Assembly: GCA_012934845.2 (NCBI GenBank)
Contig: WNNJ02002309.1
Coordinates: forward strand, 1 to 64,000
Length of the DNA stretch: 64,000 bases
Direction: 5' to 3'
From: Pomphorhynchus laevis
Lineage: Eukaryota; Acanthocephala; Palaeacanthocephala; Echinorhynchida; Pomphorhynchidae
Below, piece after piece: positions 55,471-64,000 of the stretch (positions within the stretch are counted from its first letter, which is position 1; each line of letters opens with the position of its first letter). Made by a program: the position numbers and the translations under genes. The notes beneath the pieces were generated by a model. That model did no database searches. It was not told where the DNA came from and was given only the letters and a program-made list of their open reading frames with translations.

Positions 55471-56460
55471 ATAGTAGTGCACGGATGTGCAGAGTATTCA
55501 ACGGTCCAGGATTTCTTACGAAATTCGGCATTTATACTAAATGGTATTGCTTGATAGACTGGACTTCGATTCTCGACTTTCAATCACGATATCACTTCTA
55601 GAAGACCAATGAGTACCCGGCAACACTCATCAGTAGAATGAAGTACTCACTGGCCGTTTCGGTTGCCTGTGTGACATTGTGAATAAAGGCGTTTCCGACA
55701 CTTTGCTTAATTGTCTGAGGCTTACGCTCTTAACCAGATTGAATTGCTGTGCGGACCATCCTTAAACACTAGGCAGAGGTTGTTGCTGAATTGTCGCTGC
55801 ACTCGTTGGATCATTAATGGATACGGCAGGTATAATAGTAGTGCACGGATGTGCTGAGTAGACAACGGTTCAGGATTTCTTACGAAATACGGTATTTATA
55901 CTAAATGGTGTTGCTTGATAGACTGGACTTCTATTCACGACTTTCAGTCACCATGTCAATTCTAGATGACTAATGAGTACCCGGCAACACTCATTAATAG
56001 AATGAAGTACTCACTGATCGTTTCGGTTTCCTGTGTGACATTGTGAATAAAGGCGTTTCCGACACTTTGCCTAATTGACTGAGGCTTACGCTCTTTACCA
56101 GATCGAATTGCTGTGCGGACCATCCTTAAACCCTAGGCAGAGGTTGTTGCTGAATTGTCGCTGCACTCGTTGGATCATTAATGGATACGGCAGGTATAAT
56201 AGTAGTGCACGGATGTGCTGAGTAGACAACGGTCCTGGATTTCTTACGAAATACGGCATTTATACTAAATGGTGTTGCTTGATAGACTGGACTCCGATTC
56301 ACGACTTTCAGTCACCATGTCACTTCTAGACCGAAACGGCCAGTGAGTACTTCATTCTACTGATGAGTGTTGCCGGGTACTCATTAGTCGTCTAGAAGTG
56401 ACATGGTGACTGAAAGTCGTGAATCGAAGTCCAGTCTATCAAGCAACACCATTTAGTATA
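55471..56460. repeat. Family A tandem array, 364-bp unit, with inverted end
   Basis: ATAGTAGTGCACGGATGTGC starts at 55471, 55835 and 56199, so the period is exactly 364. Two full units are followed by the first ~130 bp of a third. At about 56331 the array turns round: 56391-56460 is the reverse complement of 56261-56331, and the 59 bases between hold an inverted ribozyme-like core. The array sits in the middle of PLE2 and replaces its RT motifs B and C. It shares its unit with 5785-6230. Confidence 0.9.
55592..55667 (-). ncRNA. Hammerhead-like motif with permuted strand order (family A)
   Basis: Minus strand, 5' to 3': GGCAACC, GAAAC (55656-55660), CGGCCAGTGAGTAC, TTCATTCTA (55634-55642), CTGATGAG (55626-55633), TGTTGCC, GG, GTACTCATTGGTC, TTC, TAGAAGTGA (55592-55600). 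Stem II GGCAAC/GTTGCC, stem III up to 15 pairs, stem I TAGAA/TTCTA. The triplet before the cleavage point is UUC here, but GUC in the inverted copy at 56390-56392 and in the copy at 5.85 kb. The second unit (55956-56031) has a mutated CUGAUGA box. On the plus strand at 56333-56400 an inverted copy has GAAA, CTGATGAG and GUC but lacks the stem II strand before GAAA. Confidence 0.55.
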
Positions 56461-57475
56461 TATATCGGTTGATTATATATATTTATTAACGGCCTTAATG
56501 AATACAGTGAACTACGCTTTACCCATGAAATTAGTAATGTCGCGACTTTCCTTGATACTGAGATCCTGAAGAACGGAGATGATTTGATAACAACAGTACA
56601 CAGGAAGTTTCTGGGAATACGCTCAATCATGCACGCGCGGAGCTGTGCCCCAAACACGTGAAACGGGTAATAGTAAGAAACGAATTTATGCGCATCCGTG
56701 AAATTTGTACCAGGACTGACGACTACGTGCTTAATGCGAACGCCCTTATATCGGAATTAAGTAAAATGGGGTATCGACGGAATGTTCTTACTAAGCAAAA
56801 TCAGATTGTTCTTAAGTGTAACAGAAACGACCTTCTAACGAAAACTCCGAAACCTGCGTATGATTGCCAATATAACACATTTGTCTACCACCCTTAGCTG
56901 GACAAGTTGCAACGCGACTTTGTAGCAGCGATTAACACCGTGGATGCCGACTGTCGATCAATGATTCAACAGCCACGTATCGCTTTCCGCAGTAAGAACA
57001 CAATTGGTATCCTTATAAAGAAACCTGGGACAAAATTGGCGGACGGCCGCAGCAGGCCATGTAGGGATAAGCGCTGTAAATGTTGCAACGGAATGAATGG
57101 CACTGATACGTTTTGCAGCACAATTATAAAAGCGAAATATCACATTCGCGGTGTTAATAGCTGCAAAAGAAAGGGCGTTGTTTATCTCGCAATGTGTGAA
57201 GCCTGTTCGTATATGTACGTGGGTTAAATTGGTAGTCAGATGAATATTCGCGCCCTCACAAGACGATGCGATATATCACATAATAGGCCTAAGAATGATG
57301 GGGGTAGCGAGGCATTGCATTGATTACTTTAACCATCAGATGCGTACAACGATATTAGAATTCAACATTTTGGATACATCGAAACGTAAAGAGCGGGAGT
57401 TATATTGGATTGGGCAGTTGATGGCAGATCGCCACTTAAACAGTGAGCACATCTATCGCCTGCCCTAACTGGTAA
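56461..57475 (+). mobile_element. Canonical PLE, RT thumb, zinc linker and GIY-YIG (PLE2)
   Basis: Plus strand: GLNEYSELRFTHEISNVATF and LDTEILKNGDDLITTVHRKF (RT end and thumb), CAPKHVKRVIVRNEFMRIRE, then RIAFRSKNTIGILIKKPGT, the Cys-rich linker CRDKRCKCC, then KRKGVVYLAMCEACSYMYVG, the start of the GIY-YIG nuclease (VVYLxxCxxC..YVG), followed by degraded RALTRRCDISHNRPK and INTHAYNDIRIQHFGY-like pieces. The nuclease therefore follows the RT, the usual PLE order. Several frame changes; broken. Confidence 0.75.
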
Positions 57476-57744
57476 AATGATAACGTCAAATTTTCTACTA
57501 TTTGAGAAGATACTTTATTATTTAATACATTTCAAATACTTCACTCCGCCAAGGACAATCCTAAGCGCGACTAAAAATGAACGAGTGTAAAAGAATCCAC
57601 CAGAACAACAACACACCAACAAATTTACTATCGAACAACTGAGCTAGAGTGTCCTTGTACGCAACGCGCAAAATCATCGCCCGGATTTGCGAAAATAAAA
57701 ACGGGCTACCGAGCCATTGTCGGACTTGGTTAAATAAATAAGTT

Positions 57745-60560
57745 GTCACGGTCATCAGAATGACTAGACTAAACGTCGGATGGATGACAAGGAGAAGCAG
57801 TTAAGTATTGGATATGATGAGGAGACACAAAATTTCGATTCTTGGGGAAGAAACCCAATGGAAAAGATCAAAGTCGATATACATTGAAGATGGGTATAAG
57901 CTCATTTTAAGCGGTGGATCGAATGGTATAAATGGTGTGTGGTGAATATTGATCGAGAGCTTGTGGATGATGTTTTGAAAGTAAAGAGAACAAGCGATAG
58001 AGTTATATCCGTGATGATTAACTTGTATAGGGAAAGCATCACAATAGTTTCTGTGTATGCTCCACAAGTTGGCTGCAGTGATGAAGATAAGAGAAATTCT
58101 GGTAAGATTTATCCGAAAAAGGACGACATGAGACTGTCAATATGCGATAATCGACCGACACGAGCATAAGACGGGCACATCATAGGAAAGGGAAATGCCG
58201 ATGGTGAATAGCTTTTAGATTATTCGGTGGCTAAGGAGTGCTTTTAGCCAATACATTTTTCCAAAAAGCACCAAGACATCTCATCACATATTCGAGTGGT
58301 GAAAATTCAAGCAAAATTGACTTCATCTTATATCCGATAGCAAGGTGGAGTGAAGTGGTAAATACCAAGACGATTTTAGGAGAAGAATATGCCCCGCAAC
58401 ACATAGTGATAGTAGTGGACCTGATGATAAGGACAAAAGGGATACAAAAAATCGATCATCATTCCGAAATCAAATAGCGGAAGATAAAAGACTGTATCTC
58501 TATGGACGAATTTAAAAAGCTCTTGTCCATAAATTGACCATTAAAGTGATATATCCTGAAATCTGGTGAAATAAAACGGCCATAATCATCCTAAAAAATC
58601 GAATGTAATTCTTAGACTGTCATCATGGAAACACCCACTACTAAATGATAAGGCTTGGTAGTGGAATCAAACAGTTAAAACTGCTATCAGTCGGAAAAAG
58701 ACAGCCAAAAGGAAACTGGATTTCGATCCAACGGTAGAGAATAAAGAAGCGTAGAAGCACGCCAATAAAAATGCGACTCTTAAGTGTGCCATAGCAAATA
58801 GTTAAGCCGATTAGGAAATATATGATCAACTCGAAAAGGATAATAGAAGAGATAACACATTCAAGTTAGACAGAATCCGAGATGAAAAAGCTAAGGATAT
58901 TTCATATCTTTCGTGTATATATTTTTATGACTAAAATTAACAAATACAGTTCGTGGATAATCCTTGATCGAAATGACGATATCTTAATGAGATGGATAGA
59001 GTATTTTGGAAATCTGTCGAATACAGCGAATTCTTGATTATCTCATGAAGAAACGTGACACAATACCAATATAGTTTCGACCGTACTATTGTGAAGATGT
59101 ATCGTTGCAAAGAAATGAAAAGTGTTGGATCGGACAGTATTATGATTGAAGTGTCGAAAGCTTTATGATTATTTGGAATTCAGCTGCTAACAAATCTTTT
59201 TCACAAACTTGACGAAGTGGAAAGAATTCTGACTGCATGACAAGTGAGTACAATAGTGCCTATCTACAAGCAAGAAGGAGAAGTCCAAAAGTGTAGCAAT
59301 TATTAGGGGATAAAATTGATAAGTCACACAGTGAAACTGGGAAAGAGTTGTGAACAACAGAATTGTGGATCAGCGAAGAACTGAGTGAATTTATGCCTAG
59401 TAGAAACACTACTATTGGGACTTTTGTATTGAGACAGCTTTAAGAGAAGTTCAACGAGAATAAATGGCCACTGCATAGTGCGTTTGTAGATTTGGGGAAA
59501 GCCTATGATGCAGTGCCACAATAAATTGTTTGGAATGCCTAAGAAAGAAAAACTGTCCTGAACAATACGTTTATCCAATCTAATCAATGTACGAAAAGTG
59601 TTATACTTTCGTTGGTTCTAGGATGGTGAGACAGATTATTTTTAGACAGCAATGAGACTCCATCAAGGTTCGGCTATCAGTCCTCTTTTATTTGTGATAG
59701 TCATAGATGTGCTGAGGATTCTACAGACCAGTTCAAGGGCGCCATTGGCAATGTTGTTTGCAGATAACCTGGTTCTTACGGCTGAGAACTCCGAGACACT
59801 GGAAAAACTGCTAGAAAGTTGATGTCAGAGACTAAAGAGCAATTGATTGAAAATAAGCAGTACGAAAACATTTTATATTGGTCTAGAAAGATTGACATTG
59901 TAAGGAGTTGAAATAGAAAAGAGACAATATCATATACCTGGGTAGGAAAAATCTGTCGAATTCATTAGCGCCAGAGATTAAACTATGGATAAAAAATGCA
60001 TGGGGAAACTGGCGGAAAATTTGGGGCATCCTATGCGATAAGCGAGTAATAGCAAAGTTGAAAGGACGCATATACGATGATAGCGTTCGACCAGCCATGA
60101 TTTATGCAGCTGATACCTGGGCAACAAATCAGAAGATATTTATAGGTTACCAGTAAATGAGATGAGAATTCTCATAGGGTTCACGGGTATCACAAGGAAA
60201 GACAAAGTCCGCATATACTGATATCCGGAAGATGTTTAAAGTGCACTTAAAACAAGACGTTTTCGTCCGAAAAAGGATATGATTGTTCGGACAAGCAACA
60301 ATAAGAGAGGACGTTCACTGAATATGAAGTGCTTAAAAGGTCAGGATCGAAGAGAGAAGACGTCGCGGAAGGACAAAAAATGCTTGGAGGATTGAGTCAA
60401 GGAGAATATGAAGGCTATGGGAATAACGACGGATATATAAACACGAAATGGCCCAAAATCGCTCGGTGTGGAAGAAGTTGTTTGCAGCAACGACCTCTCT
60501 GTGAGAGATAAGCTGAAAAAGAGAAGAGAATAGATGTTTTACAAAAGATAACATAATAAG
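57745..60560 (+). mobile_element. RTE-like LINE, nearly complete ORF2 (copy G)
   Basis: Plus strand, domains in order: endonuclease start TRLNVGWMTRRSS and MMRRHKISILGEETQW (57762-57840), GVW-NIDRELVDDVLKVKRTSDRV (57935-58010), ITIVSVYAPQVGC (58040-58078), ANTFFQKAPRHLITYSSGEN (58243-58302), SKIDFILYPIARW and GEEYAPQHIVIVVDL (endonuclease end), RT near 59270-59500 (FVDLGKAYDAVP-like), MRLHQGSAISPLLFVIVIDV (59651-59710), MLFADNLVLTAENSETLEKL (59749-59808; FADD changed to FADN), KISSTKTFYIGLERL, and a degraded C-terminus near 60200-60540. It ends in a TAA-rich tail (60555-60630). Many frame breaks. It belongs to a different subfamily from E1/E2. Confidence 0.8.
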
Positions 60561-61149
60561 AATAATTTTAAATAATTTAATAATAATTAATTTATTATAA
60601 ATAAATTAATAATTTATTATTAATGTTATTTCTGTATAGGTCTGCGACATACAAGAACTCAGTAACCCGCGCGAACGATTATGTCATACAAGTGAAAATC
60701 AAGGACACTTTTTATAAAAGTGTGCCATACTCGTCTGCCATAAAGCAATCTTAACTTAAATAATACAAATCTTAGTAATATCTGTTGCAATAGTGTAAAA
60801 TATTCATTAGATAAAGTTATCATGTCAGCTGAAGTAAACGACGTTAAACTCAATACTATAATTTTACTAGGGTGGTGTTGGAGAATTTATATACCTATAA
60901 GCTCTTTAACACAGCTGATAAAGATATAGCACAACTGCTCTTAACACATAAAAACCTGTAACGAAATTATTCATTTGGCATCCGAAACTCATACGTGCCA
61001 TATCATCCCGAGTGTGCATAAAAACGATATATTTAAATGGTAGGGCCTTTAAAATGCTGATCTGCTTCCGTTAGATTTGTTGTACACTTATGTTATACAT
61101 TCGTTTCTAGCGTTTTAGCGACCTGAATATTCATTTAAACGGTATAATC
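60561..61149. other. Stretch between RTE-like LINE and Ty3/Gypsy-like fossil
   Basis: 60561-60635 is the simple AT tail of the LINE. 60640-60720 has a short open reading (YKNSVTRANDYVIQVKIKDT) of unknown family, possibly belonging to the next element. Nothing else recognised. Confidence 0.4.
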
Positions 61150-62168
61150 ACGATATTTGCCTGAAAATGTCTACATTGAACTCGTTTTTTGCCTAATGCG
61201 AGATTATCCCACTCTTCACATGAGTGCAAACCTATTTAAACTAAATCCAGGTGTTATAAGCCTTCATAGGACTCTTTCATCAAAACAGAGATTAATCGAT
61301 TGTTACTTGAGAGAATTATTAAACGAAGCTACTCACTATGACAAGCTCAAGTTTTCATAATGACGAATCGATGTAGTAAAGGGATTATAATTGTGGATCG
61401 CTCTCGTAGCATTAATAAATTTACATTACATGATTGATATCCTTTATCTAGAACAACAACTTAATCGATAAAATATCTCAATACTGATCCTTCGTGCGAT
61501 CTAAAATCGGCATTTAATTAAATACCATTAGAAAAAACAAGATTTGAAATAAAACACGTTCGAGGCTGCTAAATTACTTTACCACTATTAAAGAATGCAT
61601 TTTGGCCTCACTAACATAGCAGCCGCTTTTCGACGAATCATGAATACTTTAATTGAGAAAAACCTCCAAGTTTTCTTCATGTACTTTGCCGGTGTTACTT
61701 CACCGTGTTACACATGTGGATCACGTTTTAAATTTCGATAAATTTATGAGAATGATCAAAAAGTATGGCCTCAATCTTAATCCTGCGAAAACCACACACG
61801 GTCCGAAGTCGGTAATGATTCTTGGTTATCAAGCTATGTTAATATTATATTTGATCCTAAAATAATGTAACCGTTATTGCTGATAAAGCCGTCGAGTTAT
61901 CAGAAAAATTTAAATCGAATAATGTTTACGTACTACTCAATGAATTCTGAAATTTTCAGATCGCATTTGACCGCTCGCTCATATTTCTCACTATCTTAAG
62001 ATGCTTTAAATTCTTTCGATGAGCCGAAGGTGCGTTGGCCGAAGCAAGTTAAATCGCTATAATTGAAAGCTCATTTTTTTTGTTGAAACGCTTCCCGATT
62101 TGTTTTGTTGCACATTGAGTAAAGATGGCAGTTCTGTCGCCTTCTACTCCCGCGTTTTATCAAAACAT
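61150..62168 (+). mobile_element. Ty3/Gypsy-like LTR retrotransposon fossil (pol fragment)
   Basis: Fragments in order resemble the start of a Ty3/Gypsy RT (RLIDCYLRELLNE), its middle (AAFRRIMN and YGLNLNPAKTTHGPKSVMIL) and the RNase H region (SSVAFYSRVLSKHE). It is old and broken in many places, with no LTR visible at either side. The right end is cut by a PLE 3' end at 62170. Confidence 0.6.
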
Positions 62169-62285
62169 GAAAAATCAAATCAGCTAACTGAGTCCATGTA
62201 TTCAATATAATTATAAAATAAACAAAACATAATAATGCTAAATCAAAATTTAATAATTAAATAATTATTTAATTATTTAATTAAC
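62169..62285 (-). mobile_element. Solo 3' end of the Naiad-type PLE
   Basis: Starts at the family's common terminus (AATCAGCTAACTGAGTC) and runs through ATATAATTATAAAATAAACA and AACATAATAATGCTAAATCA to a TTTAATTATTTAATT run. It is inserted directly after the Ty3/Gypsy RNase H region, so it is younger than that fossil. Confidence 0.7.
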
Positions 62286-62563
62286 TATTGTTTAATTTAA
62301 CTATCTTGATACCCATTAACTACTTACAATGTATTACAAAGTTTGAGATCTAAAGTAAATCTCAAACCTTAAAAAAGTTTGAGATCTAAAGTAAATACAA
62401 TTTCTTCAAATTTAAAAAATCAATTTGAACTTTCTTGGCTGCTTAATAAACTACTTACAAACTACTTACAAATCTTAAACACACAATCGACTTTCCAGCA
62501 GTCATCCCGAGATACAAGGGCTCTGACTAGTGCGCATATCATATTTGTGATTTTTCTTCACAA
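62286..62563. promoter_or_regulatory. Likely 5' UTR of the CR1/L2-like LINE
   Basis: Contains a duplicated GTTTGAGATCTAAAGTAAAT (about 62340 and 62379) and becomes GC-richer toward the ORF1 start. LINE promoters are internal, so regulatory sequence may lie here, but no defined element was seen. Confidence 0.35.
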
Positions 62564-63658
62564 ATGGTAAAAAAAGGTCAAAATAAAAACGATACTTATA
62601 GGAATGGGCGGACTAAGGCTGATAGCAAACATGATGCATCACATATCACTGGTAGCGAAGAGGAATACGGTAGTCTGCAGGTGGCTTGTGATGTTCCCGG
62701 CTGCAGTGTTTGGACGACAGTTTCTCTGTTAACTTCGTTGCGTAACAGCTACACTATCAAGAAATATATATGTGGATTTTGCTGTGCGTCTAGGTTCATG
62801 CAAATGGGATGCGTTAGTGGACAGGCAAATATATCACATGTTGGTGTTCACGGTGATGAACACACTATGGAAGTATGTGAATTTGATGTGGATGATTCCG
62901 TTCACGAATCGCAGCATTTCAAGGAAATAACTAACTTACCCGTTGAACTTGAATCTGGTATCGCATCTTCAAATGTAACCTGTGATAGAACGGTAAGTCC
63001 TAGAAACAACGTTCGTATATTGCGAAAAACAAAATCGGCATTGGAAGAACGGTTGATTGAAAACAGCATCACGGCAAGCTCAGTGCGTGTACATGAGAAT
63101 TCACTTAAGCTCAATGAACCTACTGATAATCTTTCACAGGACGAGTTACCCAGTTCTGTGTCTTCTAAGTTCAAAAGTTCTCACAGAGTGTATAAGAAAA
63201 ATCGAAGCGCTTCAAGGGACAGGTGCATTCTTTTCGCCAATCTATCTGAATCAAATTCTTCTGTGTCACAGGAGCGAGTAAACGATGATGTTAGTGCGAT
63301 AAGAGGAGTTCTGAATAAAATATTCCATGCTAACGATAAAGATATAGCTAAGGAGATTGTGGTTAGAAGTTTGTTCCGGCTGGGAAGGCGAACAAACAGT
63401 TCAAACATACCGCGATTGTTAAAGGTTGTGGTAGATTCGTCAACTCATGCAAATTATATATTTAGTCGGGCTCATCGTCTCGAAAAAAACTCAATACGTA
63501 TTTTGAGAGATCTATCTTTTGACGATCGTTCAAAACTGAAAAATGCGAGGAACGAGCTTCACAAGCGTTTACTATTAGGCGAGAAAGATCTATGCATTAG
63601 AAATTTTCGAGTTGTTCGTCGAAAGCCATTTGTCCGTTGGAAACCATTAGAACTGTAG
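62564..63658 (+). CDS. LINE ORF1 protein, CR1/L2-like, intact
   Basis: 364 codons, uninterrupted, starting MVKKGQNKNDTY. Residues 41-75 hold a Cys-rich PHD-like or zinc-ribbon motif (CDVPGCSVWTT ... YICGFCC), which is known in ORF1 of some CR1/L2-group elements. A low-complexity Ser-rich middle follows. The C-terminal third has the conserved RNA-binding block of these ORF1 proteins: RLLKVVVDSSTHANYIFSRA (residues 284-303), RILRDLSFDDRSKLKNAREL-like and LLGEKDLCIRNFRVVRR (near 338-354). ORF1p binds the element's RNA as a chaperone. ORF2 starts 20 bp downstream in another frame. The intact frame suggests a young copy. Confidence 0.75.
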   Translation: MVKKGQNKNDTYRNGRTKADSKHDASHITGSEEEYGSLQVACDVPGCSVWTTVSLLTSLRNSYTIKKYICGFCCASRFMQMGCVSGQANISHVGVHGDEHTMEVCEFDVDDSVHESQHFKEITNLPVELESGIASSNVTCDRTVSPRNNVRILRKTKSALEERLIENSITASSVRVHENSLKLNEPTDNLSQDELPSSVSSKFKSSHRVYKKNRSASRDRCILFANLSESNSSVSQERVNDDVSAIRGVLNKIFHANDKDIAKEIVVRSLFRLGRRTNSSNIPRLLKVVVDSSTHANYIFSRAHRLEKNSIRILRDLSFDDRSKLKNARNELHKRLLLGEKDLCIRNFRVVRRKPFVRWKPLEL

Positions 63659-63678
63659 ATAGATCGGTATCCTCTAGC

Positions 63679-64000
63679 ATGTGTGGATCTTTGATTACCG
63701 TACTAGCAACAGCTAGTCCATGTCGAGATGTTTCGTCTTCCATGAAAATTGCATTTACAAATGCACGTAGCGCAGTTAATAAGTTGGATGAGATTAGGTA
63801 TTGGATACGTTGTCATGATGTCAATGTCTTTGGAGTTTGTGAAAGTTGGTTTCATCCTGACATATCTGATGATATGGTTCACATACCTGAATTCGCTCTT
63901 TATAGATCTGATCGAGCCCATGGACGCGGTGGTGGAGTTGCCTTCTATGTGCATGTGAGTTTGATTGTTAGTTCAGCCGTAAAATTCATTGATGATTCAT
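63679..64000 (+). CDS. LINE ORF2, start of APE endonuclease (runs off window)
   Basis: Open from the ATG at 63679 to the window edge (107 codons). MKIAFTNARSAVNKLDEIRY contains the TNARS motif with the catalytic Asn, CESWFHPDISDD carries the catalytic Glu, and YRSDRAHGRGGGVAFYV is the conserved RxDRxxGRGGGVA box. This is the N-terminal half of the endonuclease that nicks target DNA in CR1/L2-group LINEs. An internal Met at 63742 lies directly before the conserved domain and could be the true start. No break in the visible part. Confidence 0.85.
   Translation, partial: MCGSLITVLATASPCRDVSSSMKIAFTNARSAVNKLDEIRYWIRCHDVNVFGVCESWFHPDISDDMVHIPEFALYRSDRAHGRGGGVAFYVHVSLIVSSAVKFIDDS

Noticed and set aside
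57561-57755. 64-codon minus-strand ORF next to the RTE-like LINE
   Set aside because: It overlaps the start of the LINE endonuclease on the opposite strand and matches no family.

Overview
This is nuclear DNA from a eukaryote, most likely an invertebrate animal. It is very AT-rich and dominated by animal-type retroelements: CR1/L2-like, Jockey/I-group-like and RTE-like LINEs, two kinds of Penelope-like element (PLE), a tRNA-derived SINE, a foldback element and a Ty3/Gypsy-like fossil. The one host gene with a clear ortholog is the splicing factor SLU7. I see no CRISPR array, rRNA or intact tRNA gene, and I cannot place the organism below Metazoa.

Layout. 0-7.7 kb: a LINE tail, two PLE GIY-YIG endonuclease remnants, a cluster of tRNA-derived SINE copies, one copy of a ~364-bp repeat (family A) and a minimal PLE-type hammerhead ribozyme. 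8-10 kb: two CR1/L2-like LINE 3' ends. 12.4-25 kb: three copies of one Jockey/I-group-like LINE (family D, minus strand); the second is split by a Naiad-type PLE (17.37-20.09 kb). 27.2-28.3 kb: a cluster of solo 3' ends of that PLE. 31.8-39.4 kb: two RTE-like LINE copies on the minus strand, the first interrupted by a large foldback element and a near-identical 380-bp duplication, the two separated by a long 9-bp minisatellite. 40.5-41.8 kb: an orphan 442-codon ORF. 42.9-50.5 kb: LINE debris, two twister-like motifs, two further Naiad-type PLE copies and a 360-bp tandem repeat (family B). 51.2-52.4 kb: SLU7 (minus). 53.7-57.5 kb: a CR1/L2-like LINE, then a second, canonical PLE whose RT core is replaced by an (AT)n tract and a family A tandem array. 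57.7-60.6 kb: an RTE-like LINE. 61.2-62.2 kb: a Ty3/Gypsy-like fossil. 62.6-64 kb: the intact ORF1 and start of ORF2 of a CR1/L2-like LINE running off the edge.

The most unusual signal is RNA structure. Families A and B, and the 3' end of the Naiad-type PLE, all carry the hammerhead catalytic boxes (CUGANGA, GAAA and a UH cleavage site) and three matching stems, and the stem sequences co-vary between families. The three strands, however, occur in the reverse cyclic order to a normal hammerhead. A single copy therefore cannot fold into the usual core; only neighbouring tandem units or separate RNA copies could assemble it. The window also holds ordinary minimal PLE hammerheads and twister-like motifs, so at least three classes of self-cleaving RNA candidate are present.
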